Positions 1 to 5,259 of a DNA stretch of 5,259 nucleotides are shown piece after piece. How positions within the stretch are numbered: position 1 is the stretch's first letter; each line of letters begins with the position of its first letter. The notes beneath the pieces are model-generated. The model did no database searches and had not been told where the DNA came from. It saw only the letters and a program-made list of their open reading frames with translations. Both the position numbers and the translations under genes were made by a program. The stretch is from Agrobacterium fabrum (GTDB lineage Bacteria > Pseudomonadota > Alphaproteobacteria > Rhizobiales > Rhizobiaceae): assembly GCA_003241215.1 (NCBI GenBank), contig QFOL01000368.1:1-5259 (forward strand), given 5' to 3'.

Positions 1-38
1 ATTCCCCTCAAAGAACGGTCTTCGAGTTTGTTAGTCAT
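1..38 (-). other. Leader/5' end of a left-edge gene (metK expected)
   Basis: The minus strand has an ATG at 38-36 that stays open to the window edge (12 complete codons, M-T-N-K-L-E-D-R-S-L-R-G), but the upstream sequence has no good Shine-Dalgarno. The purine-rich GAGGGG at 9-4 on the minus strand looks more like the ribosome binding site of a gene starting just outside the window. In rhizobia this regulator is usually followed by metK (S-adenosylmethionine synthetase). The visible residues do not match a typical MetK N-terminus, so this stretch is more likely untranslated leader, or a short leader ORF, than MetK coding sequence. The metK identity is inferred from synteny only. Confidence 0.3.
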
Positions 39-65
39 TTCGGCCGCGAAAAACAAGGACACAAC

Positions 66-87
66 CACATAAATATATCTTTATGTG
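66..87. promoter_or_regulatory. 22-base near-perfect palindrome, candidate operator
   Basis: The arms CACATAAA and TTTATGTG flank a six-base centre, and the whole 22-base element equals its reverse complement at 20 of 22 positions. It lies between the terminator of the XRE gene and the presumed left-edge gene. On the minus strand it overlaps a possible -10 box (TATATT, 77-72), with a possible -35 (TTGGAA, 102-97) at a long 19-base spacing. A dimeric repressor bound here would block that promoter. It has no T-run and is AT-rich, so it is a better protein-binding site than a terminator. The regulator is unknown; an ArsR-type regulator of the methionine/SAH cycle is one guess, given the expected metK. 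Confidence 0.5.
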
Positions 88-102
88 AGAATTCCTTTCC
101 AA
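72..102 (-). promoter_or_regulatory. Candidate promoter for the left-edge gene
   Basis: On the minus strand a TTGGAA hexamer (102-97) and a TATATT hexamer (77-72; five of six matches to the sigma-70 -10 consensus) are separated by 19 bases, longer than the usual 17. It lies just past the terminator of the upstream gene, where a new transcription unit would start, and it overlaps the 22-base palindrome. The position and the good -10 support it; the spacing and the imperfect -35 weaken it. Confidence 0.35.
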
Positions 103-143
103 CGGGCACAAAAAAACGGTCCTTGCGGACCGTTGAGTGCCCG
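103..143 (-). repeat. Outer inverted repeat enclosing the terminator
   Basis: A 7-bp inverted repeat (CGGGCAC at 103-109, GTGCCCG at 137-143) lies symmetrically outside the terminator hairpin. RNA read through the T-tract could form a longer two-part stem, with the T-tract and a two-base TC bulge as an internal loop. Because the outer stem is compatible with the inner hairpin, it is not an antiterminator. It might stabilise the 3' end of read-through RNA, or be chance in GC-rich DNA. Confidence 0.5.
110..134 (-). terminator. Intrinsic terminator of the XRE regulator gene
   Basis: On the minus strand an 8-bp perfect stem (AACGGTCC / GGACCGTT) is closed by a GCAA tetraloop of the GNRA class. 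Its 3' arm ends in TT and runs on into further Ts, giving a seven-T tract at 116-110. The stem starts about 50 bases after the stop codon of the regulator gene. This is a textbook Rho-independent terminator for leftward transcription. On the plus strand the hairpin is not followed by Ts, so it should act in one direction only. Confidence 0.92.
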
Positions 144-186
144 GCATCGCGGGCCGGAAATTTCTCTGCGTCGCGCGGGCTGCGCT

Positions 187-609
187 CTACTCGGCGTCTC
201 CCTCGGCGGCAAGCGCCTTGACGAGATCGACGAGGCGGCGGCGAACCTTCGGGTCAGCGATTTTCACGAATGCCCGGTTCAGCTGCAAACCTTCAGCCGA
301 GGACAGAAAGTCGACCACGTAATTGGAGCTCGACGCCTCGGCCATGCCAGGCGTGCCGCCAGCCTGATCGCCGGGTGCATCCTCGAAGAAAAAGGAGACA
401 GGCACGTTGAGGATCGCGGAAATATTCTGGAGGCGACTGGCGCCGACGCGGTTCGTGCCTTTTTCATATTTCTGGATTTGCTGAAAGGTAATTCCGAGAC
501 TTTCACCTAGCTTTTCCTGGCTCATGCCGAGCATGGTTCTGCGAAGGCGAATTCGGCTTCCGACATGAATGTCGATGGGGTTAGGCTTTTTCTTATTCTC
601 GGTCATCAT
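187..609 (-). CDS. praR: XRE-family transcriptional regulator, PraR/PhrR type
   Basis: This is a 140-residue DNA-binding protein with one N-terminal Cro/C1-type helix-turn-helix at about residues 17-72; the turn and recognition helix lie around S30-QEKLGESLGI and TFQQIQKYEKG. A variable, Gly/Ser-rich linker (about 78-96) leads to a conserved C-terminal helical segment (about 108-135, including ADPKVRRRLVDLVKALA). This layout matches the rhizobial PraR/PhrR family. PhrR was described as low-pH induced in Sinorhizobium, and PraR as a repressor affecting quorum sensing and biofilm genes in Rhizobium. The gene starts with two consecutive ATGs; AGGA lies 4 bases before the first and 7 before the second, so the second (606; 139 residues) may be the real start. 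It has its own gap upstream and a strong terminator downstream, suggesting a single-gene unit. The family is confident; the exact ortholog name is from memory of sequence and synteny. Confidence 0.88.
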   Translation of the reverse strand: MMTENKKKPNPIDIHVGSRIRLRRTMLGMSQEKLGESLGITFQQIQKYEKGTNRVGASRLQNISAILNVPVSFFFEDAPGDQAGGTPGMAEASSSNYVVDFLSSAEGLQLNRAFVKIADPKVRRRLVDLVKALAAEGDAE

Positions 610-613
610 GCGG

Positions 614-617
614 TCCT
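614..617 (-). promoter_or_regulatory. Ribosome binding site of the XRE regulator gene
   Basis: AGGA on the minus strand lies 4 bases before the first ATG (609-607) and 7 bases before the second ATG (606-604). The second spacing is nearer the optimum, which favours a 139-residue product. Confidence 0.55.
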
Positions 618-694
618 GACACTCGGAAAGGGTTGATATCTCGCTTCATTACTATTCGAAGAAATGAGCCGGCATTTCGACAGCGTCTAAACTT

Positions 695-723
695 GTTTTA
701 CGACTGACGTATTCACTATGCAA
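695..723 (-). promoter_or_regulatory. Candidate promoter of the XRE regulator gene
   Basis: In the 130-base gap between lnt and the regulator, the minus strand has TTGCAT (723-718) and TAAAAC (700-695) separated by exactly 17 bases. The -10 matches four of six consensus bases and the -35 only three, so this is a weak prediction. It leaves a leader of roughly 80 bases. An imperfect AT-rich dyad (TAAAAC and GTTTA, about 688-700) overlaps the -10 and could be an operator. I see no other clear element in 610-739. Confidence 0.3.
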
Positions 724-739
724 TTATGGGGGTTCCTGG

Positions 740-2329
740 TCAATTCTGGCGCCGGGTGAAACTCCAGGCAGAAAATACCGCAACGATTATCAGGATAGAA
801 AAAATCAACCAGAAATACGTCCGATGTGTGTCGTAAGTAAATGCGTCATTAGACCCACCACCCAAAGTGGCGTCAACAATTCCCACCCGACCATAGTCCA
901 GCCCTGCAATAATGCGGCCATAGGAGTCTATGACGGCGGAAATTCCGGTATTGGCGCCGCGAATCACCGGCACACCCGTCTCGACAGCCCGAACTCTCGC
1001 CTGCAGAAAATGCTGATAAGGACCGGGCGTATCCCCGAACCAGCCGTCATTGGTCACGTTCAGGATGGCGGCCGAGCCGGCCAGCCCCGGCGTCATCTCA
1101 CCCGGGAAAATGATCTCGTAACAGATCAGGGGATAGAAGGTCTTGCCCGAAGGAAGCGTGAGCGGCGTGCGCGACGAGGCGGCCGAGAAACCTCCCGGCA
1201 AGGCAATGACATTGTCGATGCCGAATTCCCGCAGGATGCCTTCGAAGGGAACATATTCTCCAAAGGGGGTGAGATGCACCTTGTCGGTCGCGCCGATGAT
1301 CTCACCCTGGCTGTCGATCGCATAGACCGAATTGTAATAGCGCGGCGGCCGGCCGGCTCCCTGATCTTCCATTCTGACGGCGCCGGTGAACAGCACCTGA
1401 CCATCCTCCAGCGTTCTGGCGATTTCAGCCAGGGCATCCGGGTTCTGCGTCAGGATGAAGGGCACAGAGGTTTCCGGCCAGACGACGATATCGGGACGCT
1501 TTTTCCCTTCACCCGGCGGCAAGGCCGTCAATCGCAGGTGTTCGCCGAAAATCTCCGCCCGGTCTGCATTCAACATCTTGCGGGACTGATCGATGGACGG
1601 CTGCACGATCCGGACAGTCAGGGCGTCCGTGGGCGTCTCCGCGGGTGTCTGCAGGCGGTAAAAGCCATAACCGAAATGACCGGCCAGCAGCAGACCCGCC
1701 AAAGCGAGGCCCGGCCACATGCCTTTTTTCGTGCCGATCAGGGCGGGGGAAGCGAAGATGAAAACCGCCAGCGTCGTGACACTGAAAAGACCAAGCAGAT
1801 GCGCCGACTGCATCATGATCGGGATGGGCATGATGCCGTAGCCGATGGCGTTCCAGGGAAAGCCGGTTGCAAGGAAACTACGCAGCCATTCCGAAAAACC
1901 GAAAGCGGCGGCCAGCGCTGCGATGCGGCCCAGACCATCCGACCAGAGGAGATTGGCGGCGGCAACCGCAAAACCGTAAAACAGTGCGAGAAATGCCGGC
2001 AGACCGAGGATTGCAAGCGGCAGCGCCCAGGCGAACTCGTCGGCTTCCAGCAGAAGGGCATTGCCCAGCCACCACAGGCCCGCCACGAAATAACCAAGCC
2101 CGAAACACCAACCGATGCCAAAAGCGGGCAATACCCGGCTGAAGAGGCTGCCGCCCGGCTTGCCGGTGCAACCGTCCACGAGCCAGACAAGCAAAGTGAA
2201 AGAGATAAAAAGCGCCGCAAAAAAACCGAATGGAGGCAGCGCGAGCGCCCCGACCGCACCTGCAGCAATCGCCATCACTGCGCGGCTCATGCCGCCGGCC
2301 AGCATTATCCTGCCTGCAAGACGCTCCAT
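740..2329 (-). CDS. lnt: Apolipoprotein N-acyltransferase Lnt
   Basis: Lnt transfers an acyl chain from a phospholipid to the N-terminal cysteine of lipoproteins, the last step of lipoprotein maturation in the inner membrane. The 529-residue product has N-terminal membrane helices (several between about residues 17 and 226), a periplasmic nitrilase-fold domain (about 238-490) and a last membrane helix (about 505-521). The catalytic triad expected from E. coli Lnt (E267, K335, C387) is visible as E286 in VVWPETSVPF, K350 in TDKVHLTPFGEYVPF and C403 in LICYEIIFPG; the conserved E358 is also present. The frame is open to an ATG at 2437 (565 residues), but I choose the ATG at 2329. It has GGAG five bases upstream, gives the usual rhizobial start M-E-R-L-A-G-R and a normal family length, and the 36 extra residues look non-conserved. 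The gene follows corC in the conserved cluster; the 219-base gap leaves open whether it has its own promoter. Confidence 0.95.
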   Translation of the reverse strand: MERLAGRIMLAGGMSRAVMAIAAGAVGALALPPFGFFAALFISFTLLVWLVDGCTGKPGGSLFSRVLPAFGIGWCFGLGYFVAGLWWLGNALLLEADEFAWALPLAILGLPAFLALFYGFAVAAANLLWSDGLGRIAALAAAFGFSEWLRSFLATGFPWNAIGYGIMPIPIMMQSAHLLGLFSVTTLAVFIFASPALIGTKKGMWPGLALAGLLLAGHFGYGFYRLQTPAETPTDALTVRIVQPSIDQSRKMLNADRAEIFGEHLRLTALPPGEGKKRPDIVVWPETSVPFILTQNPDALAEIARTLEDGQVLFTGAVRMEDQGAGRPPRYYNSVYAIDSQGEIIGATDKVHLTPFGEYVPFEGILREFGIDNVIALPGGFSAASSRTPLTLPSGKTFYPLICYEIIFPGEMTPGLAGSAAILNVTNDGWFGDTPGPYQHFLQARVRAVETGVPVIRGANTGISAVIDSYGRIIAGLDYGRVGIVDATLGGGSNDAFTYDTHRTYFWLIFSILIIVAVFSAWSFTRRQN

Positions 2330-2334
2330 GCCAT

Positions 2335-2338
2335 CTCC
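2335..2338 (-). promoter_or_regulatory. Ribosome binding site that decides the lnt start
   Basis: GGAG on the minus strand lies five bases before the ATG at 2329-2327. The upstream ATGATG at 2437-2432 has no comparable purine-rich motif before it, so this site favours the shorter 529-residue Lnt. Confidence 0.6.
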
Positions 2339-2433
2339 GTTCATGCGCATCCGGAAAAGCCCGCCGCCGGCGAGGCCGGCCAGGGAATTTCCCCTCAGAC
2401 CCGACGTAAAGGAAAAAAGATTCGCAGTCCACA

Positions 2434-2460
2434 TCATGCGTGGCGGACGGAACGCCGCAT
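2434..2460 (-). other. Possible eight-codon leader ORF before lnt
   Basis: On the minus strand an ATG at 2460 opens an eight-residue ORF (M-R-R-S-V-R-H-A) that stops at 2434. GGGAGG lies about ten bases upstream. Its stop overlaps the upstream in-frame ATG of the long lnt frame as ATGA (2437-2434), the arrangement seen in translational coupling. It is very short and could be chance; there is no conservation evidence. Confidence 0.2.
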
Positions 2461-2548
2461 GCTCTTCTCGCCTCCCGAAAAGGGCGGCTAAGCTTGCGGA
2501 TCGGCAGATCGAAAGCAGAAGTCGACGGGGCAGCTCCGTCGATCCTCC

Positions 2549-3730
2549 TCAATCAACGTTCTTCTGATGGGTGATAAGGCGAGTTTGCGGCGCGGGCAGT
2601 GCAATCACTTCATTGTCACCGGCATCGCCAGGCGCGCGGTCATCCTGCCCTTCCGAGCCATGGTCGCGGACGATACGCACGCCCTTGATACGCCGGCTGT
2701 CGGCATCGAGGATCTGGAACTCGAAACCGGGAACGGCGCGAACCACCTCGCCCTTGGCCGGGATGCGGCCGAGCGCGAAGAAGATGAGGCCACCCAGCGT
2801 GTCGATTTCTTCGAGATGTTCGCGCACATCGAATTCCGGCCCGATCACCTCGGCGAGTTCGACGAGTTCCGCACGGGCATCCGCCACAAGCACATCGGCG
2901 GAAAGACGGGAGAACATCGCCTCGTCCTTGTCGTGCTCATCATCGATATCGCCCACGACCATCTCGACGATATCCTCATGGCTGACGAGACCGTCCGTGC
3001 CGCCATATTCGTCGATAACAAGCGCAAGCTGTGTTCTCTGCGCCTGCATGGTCTTCAGGAGGTCGGAGGCCAGCATGGATGGCGGCGCGAAAAGGATCTT
3101 GCGCACCAGTCCGGCATCGGCAACCGTCTGTTCGAGATCGACCCGTGCCAGGTCGAAATTCGGCCGCGGTGAGCGCGGCGCCCTTGCTTCGCCATAAGCG
3201 ACGCTTCGTGACCCGGCCCGACGCTTGTTGCGGGCCTGCTTGGCGACATAGGCCAGGAGATCGCGGATATGGATCATGCCCTTAGGGTTATCCAGCGTCT
3301 CGTCATAAACCGGCATGCGGGAACGCCCGGTTTCCTCAAAGAGGATCAGCGCGTCACCGAGCGTCATGTTCTGATCGAGACCATCGATATCCACCCGGGG
3401 GATCATGATATCTTCGACCCTGATCTCGCGGAAACGGAGGATATTGTTCAGCATCGCCCGTTCCTCGGGCGAAAAGGCCGCACCGATTTCGGTGTCGCCC
3501 ATCAGCGCGTCGGTCAGATCCTCGCGCAGGCGCTCGCCCTGGGATGGTTTCAGCAACCGTGCGATGCGTGACCAGATGGTCGATTTCGGCTTGGCATTGT
3601 AGTCCTGACGTAAGTGACTACTGCCCTCCTCCGAAGAGGACTGCTCGCCGTTTTCTCTGCCCTCATTGGCAGGTCGTGCAGAATGTTCGTTAAAGCGGTT
3701 CCTGACCCGCGTAGGGATCAGATAGGCCAA
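2549..3730 (-). CDS. corC: CorC/HlyC-family CBS-domain protein
   Basis: The protein has a CBS-domain pair and a C-terminal CorC_HlyC (transporter-associated) domain, as in E. coli CorC/YbeX, and no DUF21 membrane domain, so it is probably cytosolic. In this 393-residue reading CBS1 is about 107-165 (EDIMIPRVDIDGLDQ, GRSRMPVYDE), CBS2 about 210-268 (LALVIDEYGGTDGLVSHEDI) and the C-terminal domain about 275-355 (EIDTLGGLIFFALGRIPAKGE, DSRRIKGVRI). A basic insert of some 35 residues separates the CBS motifs (KRRAGSRSVAYGEARAPRSP); E. coli YbeX lacks it, but rhizobial relatives have comparable inserts as far as I recall. CorC was linked to Mg/Co efflux and YbeX more recently to ribosome function; 'hemolysin' is a legacy label. 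The start is unresolved: there is no in-frame ATG, GTG or TTG between the ybeY stop and the TTG at 3556. Candidates are TTG 3730 (used; least overlap, 41 bases), TTG 3754 (GGAG four bases upstream) and ATG 3796 (107-base overlap, no visible RBS). Confidence 0.9.
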   Translation of the reverse strand: MAYLIPTRVRNRFNEHSARPANEGRENGEQSSSEEGSSHLRQDYNAKPKSTIWSRIARLLKPSQGERLREDLTDALMGDTEIGAAFSPEERAMLNNILRFREIRVEDIMIPRVDIDGLDQNMTLGDALILFEETGRSRMPVYDETLDNPKGMIHIRDLLAYVAKQARNKRRAGSRSVAYGEARAPRSPRPNFDLARVDLEQTVADAGLVRKILFAPPSMLASDLLKTMQAQRTQLALVIDEYGGTDGLVSHEDIVEMVVGDIDDEHDKDEAMFSRLSADVLVADARAELVELAEVIGPEFDVREHLEEIDTLGGLIFFALGRIPAKGEVVRAVPGFEFQILDADSRRIKGVRIVRDHGSEGQDDRAPGDAGDNEVIALPAPQTRLITHQKNVD

Positions 3731-4196
3731 GCACCGCCAAAATGCGAGTCTCAAGCGACTCCATTTCTTCCGCTTCTTCCTCGTCCATGTGGTCATAACC
3801 GAACAAATGGAGGAACCCGTGGACGAGAAGATGAGTCAGATGATCCTCGAAACTCTTCTCAAGTTCAAGGGCCTCGCGTTCAACCGTCTCGCGCGCAATG
3901 ACGATATCGCCGAGCATCGGGCCCGGCATGCCGCCCGGTTCCAGCGGAAAAGCGGGGAAAGACAAGACATTGGTTGCCTTGTCCTTGTTGCGCCACTCAG
4001 CGTTGATTTCGCGAATATTTTCATCGTCAGTGAAGACCAGCGACAGTTCCACCGGCATTTTCGGGAAGGGTTGCTCCTCTTCCCGTTTCAGAAAATCGAC
4101 CGCCGCATCCAGTACCTTGGTGGCAAAGACAAGCAGGTCCTCTTCCGAGGACCAGCCTTCGGCCTCGACGCTGATTTGAATATCCAGAGCTGTCAT
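3690..4196 (-). CDS. ybeY: Endoribonuclease YbeY (rRNA maturation/ribosome quality control)
   Basis: YbeY is a zinc-dependent single-strand endoribonuclease needed for 16S rRNA 3'-end maturation and ribosome quality control; in Sinorhizobium it also affects small-RNA regulation. The 168-residue product has the signature metal-binding motif H-x3-H-x5-H at H126, H130 and H136 (VHGFLHLFGYDHMDEEEAE). The conserved arginine region is at R69 (INAEWRNKDKATNVLSFP), and GDIVI lies at 96-100. Length and motif order are normal for the alphaproteobacterial family. It starts with ATG nine bases after the phoH stop. The Shine-Dalgarno is weak and the nearest purine run (AAGGGCG) lies inside the end of phoH, so translation is probably coupled to phoH. 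Its last codons overlap the candidate starts of corC. Confidence 0.97.
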   Translation of the reverse strand: MTALDIQISVEAEGWSSEEDLLVFATKVLDAAVDFLKREEEQPFPKMPVELSLVFTDDENIREINAEWRNKDKATNVLSFPAFPLEPGGMPGPMLGDIVIARETVEREALELEKSFEDHLTHLLVHGFLHLFGYDHMDEEEAEEMESLETRILAVLGLSDPYAGQEPL

Positions 4197-4205
4197 TGCT
4201 TTGCG

Positions 4206-5259
4206 TCAGTCGCCCTTCACGAGGCTTTCATCCGGCACGGCCGTGTGGGATTCGTAAGCCCGGACGATACGCGCCACCATCGGATGACGGACGACATCGA
4301 CATCCTTGAAGCGCACGACGGACACACCTTCGACATCGGTGAGGATCTGCAGGGCCTCAACAAGACCGGATTTCACGCCGCGCGGCAAATCCACCTGGCT
4401 CGGGTCACCCGTCACGATCATACGGCCGTTCTCACCCAGACGGGTCAGGAACATCTTCATCTGCATCGTCGTGGTGTTCTGGGCTTCGTCCAGAATGACG
4501 GCGGCATTGGCGAGCGTGCGTCCACGCATGAAGGCCAGCGGCGCAATTTCGATGACGCCCGCCTGAATGGCGCGCTCCACCTTGTCACCCGGCATCATGT
4601 CATAAAGCGCGTCATAAAGCGGACGCAGATAAGGATCGACCTTTTCCTTCATGTCGCCGGGCAGGAAGCCGAGACGCTCGCCCGCTTCGACGGCCGGACG
4701 CGACAGGATGATGCGGTCGACGGCGCCACGCTCCAGAAGCTGCGCGGCATGCGCCACGGCCAGATAGGTCTTGCCGGTACCGGCGGGGCCGACACCGAAA
4801 ACCAGTTCGGACTGTTCCAGCGCCCGCATGTAGACATCCTGCGTCGGCGTGCGGGCAGCGATGGTCTTCTTGCGAGTTGAAATCTGCGCCATGGAAATCT
4901 TCGCCTTGCGTTCCATCGTCGGCAAGGTCAACTGGTCGTCTGCGGCCATGGCCATGCGGATCGCACCTTCGACATCGGAAACCTCGGCGGTTCCGCCCTT
5001 GAGCAGCCGTTCATAAAGGAAATCCAGCGCCCGGCGAGCCTGATTGGTGGCAACGACATCGCCGGTGATGGCGACGGAATTGCCGCGCGGGCGAGCGTCG
5101 ATGTTGAGGCGCTGTTCCAGAAGCTTCAGGTTCTGATCGAACTGACCGAATAGCTCTCCCGCTATCCTGTTATTCTCGAACGTGAGGACGAAGTGATTGG
5201 CGTCGGTCGCGGCTTGGCGTGGCTGGCGCGATGAATTTGATACCAATTCGTGTGCGTTC
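4206..5259 (-). CDS. phoH: PhoH family P-loop ATPase (YbeZ type), 5' end at window edge
   Basis: PhoH/YbeZ proteins are cytosolic P-loop ATPases related to the superfamily 1 helicase core, thought to act in RNA metabolism with YbeY. Numbering from the TTG at 5246, a KH-like N-terminal region spans about 19-85 (FGQFDQNLKLLEQRL, NSVAITGD). The ATPase has Walker A GPAGTGKT at 153-160, Walker B VILDEAQN at 250-257 and a conserved VTGDPSQVDLPRG at 278-290; RHPMVARIV near 320-328 is typical of the family. The longest in-window reading starts at TTG 5246, but the frame is open to the edge, with N-A-H-E before that codon. The last minus-strand base is a G preceding AAC, so the real start is probably an ATG two bases outside the window. 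The product would then be about 351 residues, essentially complete. It is the first gene of the cluster seen here; miaB often precedes it in rhizobia but is not visible. Confidence 0.95.
   Translation of the reverse strand, partial: NAHELVSNSSRQPRQAATDANHFVLTFENNRIAGELFGQFDQNLKLLEQRLNIDARPRGNSVAITGDVVATNQARRALDFLYERLLKGGTAEVSDVEGAIRMAMAADDQLTLPTMERKAKISMAQISTRKKTIAARTPTQDVYMRALEQSELVFGVGPAGTGKTYLAVAHAAQLLERGAVDRIILSRPAVEAGERLGFLPGDMKEKVDPYLRPLYDALYDMMPGDKVERAIQAGVIEIAPLAFMRGRTLANAAVILDEAQNTTTMQMKMFLTRLGENGRMIVTGDPSQVDLPRGVKSGLVEALQILTDVEGVSVVRFKDVDVVRHPMVARIVRAYESHTAVPDESLVKGD

Larger units (their letters stand above)
2330..2548 (-). other. corC-lnt intergenic region
   Basis: This 219-base gap has no convincing gene. 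In the direction of transcription it holds a purine-rich GAGGAGG right at the corC stop with no start codon at useful spacing, a 7-bp hairpin (2522-2528 / 2536-2542), an imperfect hairpin with one mismatch (2470-2476 / 2482-2488), an eight-codon ORF (2460-2434), a run of six Ts near 2415-2420, and an 11-base dyad GGGAATTTCCC (2383-2393). Neither hairpin is followed by a T-run, so neither is a standard terminator. I see no good promoter; TGGACT with a poor -10 at 17 bases is too weak to call. Confidence 0.45.

Noticed and set aside
1..109. SAM-type riboswitch before the left-edge gene
   Set aside because: I could not find the conserved elements of SAM-II or SAM/SAH riboswitches in the visible leader. 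The palindrome is better explained as a protein-binding site.
85..510. Plus-strand ORF of 141 codons
   Set aside because: It is antisense to the XRE regulator and its terminator, with no recognisable domain.
2330..2437. N-terminal extension of Lnt (36 residues)
   Set aside because: The extra residues do not resemble the usual Lnt start, and the internal ATG at 2329 has the better ribosome binding site. It was kept only as an alternative.
2470..2488. Hairpin as a corC terminator
   Set aside because: The stem has a mismatch and is followed by purines rather than Ts in the direction of transcription.
824..2491. Plus-strand ORF of 555 codons
   Set aside because: It lies almost wholly antisense to lnt, whose catalytic motifs are intact. 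The translation is Arg/Gln/Gly-rich with no recognisable domain, as expected of a shadow frame opposite a GC-rich gene.
1878..2552. Minus-strand 224-codon frame starting TTG at the corC stop
   Set aside because: It runs into the N-terminal coding region of lnt in another frame and is Arg/Cys-rich without a recognisable domain. The ribosome binding site lies within the ORF rather than before its start.
2567..3197. Two overlapping plus-strand ORFs of about 200 codons
   Set aside because: They are antisense to the CBS and C-terminal domains of corC; the compositions are typical of shadow frames.
3789..4880. Plus-strand ORF of 363 codons
   Set aside because: It is antisense to phoH and ybeY, both with clear signature motifs. 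The translation is His/Arg-rich, without recognisable domain or ribosome binding site.

Overview
The window reads as a chromosomal segment of an alphaproteobacterium of the Rhizobiales, most likely the Agrobacterium/Rhizobium group. The basis is moderately high GC, protein sequences that match rhizobial family versions from memory, and the gene order phoH-ybeY-corC-lnt-XRE regulator (praR/phrR type), which in rhizobia is followed by metK. No search was run, so genus-level placement is inference. All five recognisable genes lie on the minus strand, so transcription runs from the right edge (5259) to the left edge (1).

From right to left: phoH (4206-5259; its 5' end is probably cut by the window edge), then 9 bases later ybeY (3690-4196), then a CorC/HlyC-type CBS-domain protein (stop at 2549; its start lies inside the end of ybeY and is not resolved). 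A 219-base gap follows (2330-2548), holding two weak hairpins and a possible leader peptide but no clear terminator. Next is lnt (740-2329; I choose an internal ATG with a good ribosome binding site over the longest ORF). A 130-base gap with a candidate promoter precedes an XRE-family regulator (187-609). It is followed by a strong intrinsic terminator (110-134) nested in a second inverted repeat. The leftmost 109 bases hold a near-perfect 22-base palindrome (66-87) and a Shine-Dalgarno-like stretch at the very edge. They look like the promoter and leader of the next gene, expected from rhizobial synteny to be metK but not visible here.

phoH, ybeY, corC and lnt form the conserved bacterial ybeZ-ybeY-ybeX-lnt cluster: a PhoH ATPase, the YbeY RNA-processing/ribosome quality-control endoribonuclease, a CBS-domain protein linked to ion handling or ribosome function, and the inner-membrane enzyme that N-acylates lipoproteins. 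The regulator has its own upstream gap and terminator, so it is probably a separate transcription unit. The region is core housekeeping chromosome. I found no mobile elements, CRISPR, tRNA or rRNA, and no convincing undescribed system. The points most worth a second look are the palindrome before the left-edge gene, the missing conventional start codon of corC, and the nested dyad around the terminator.
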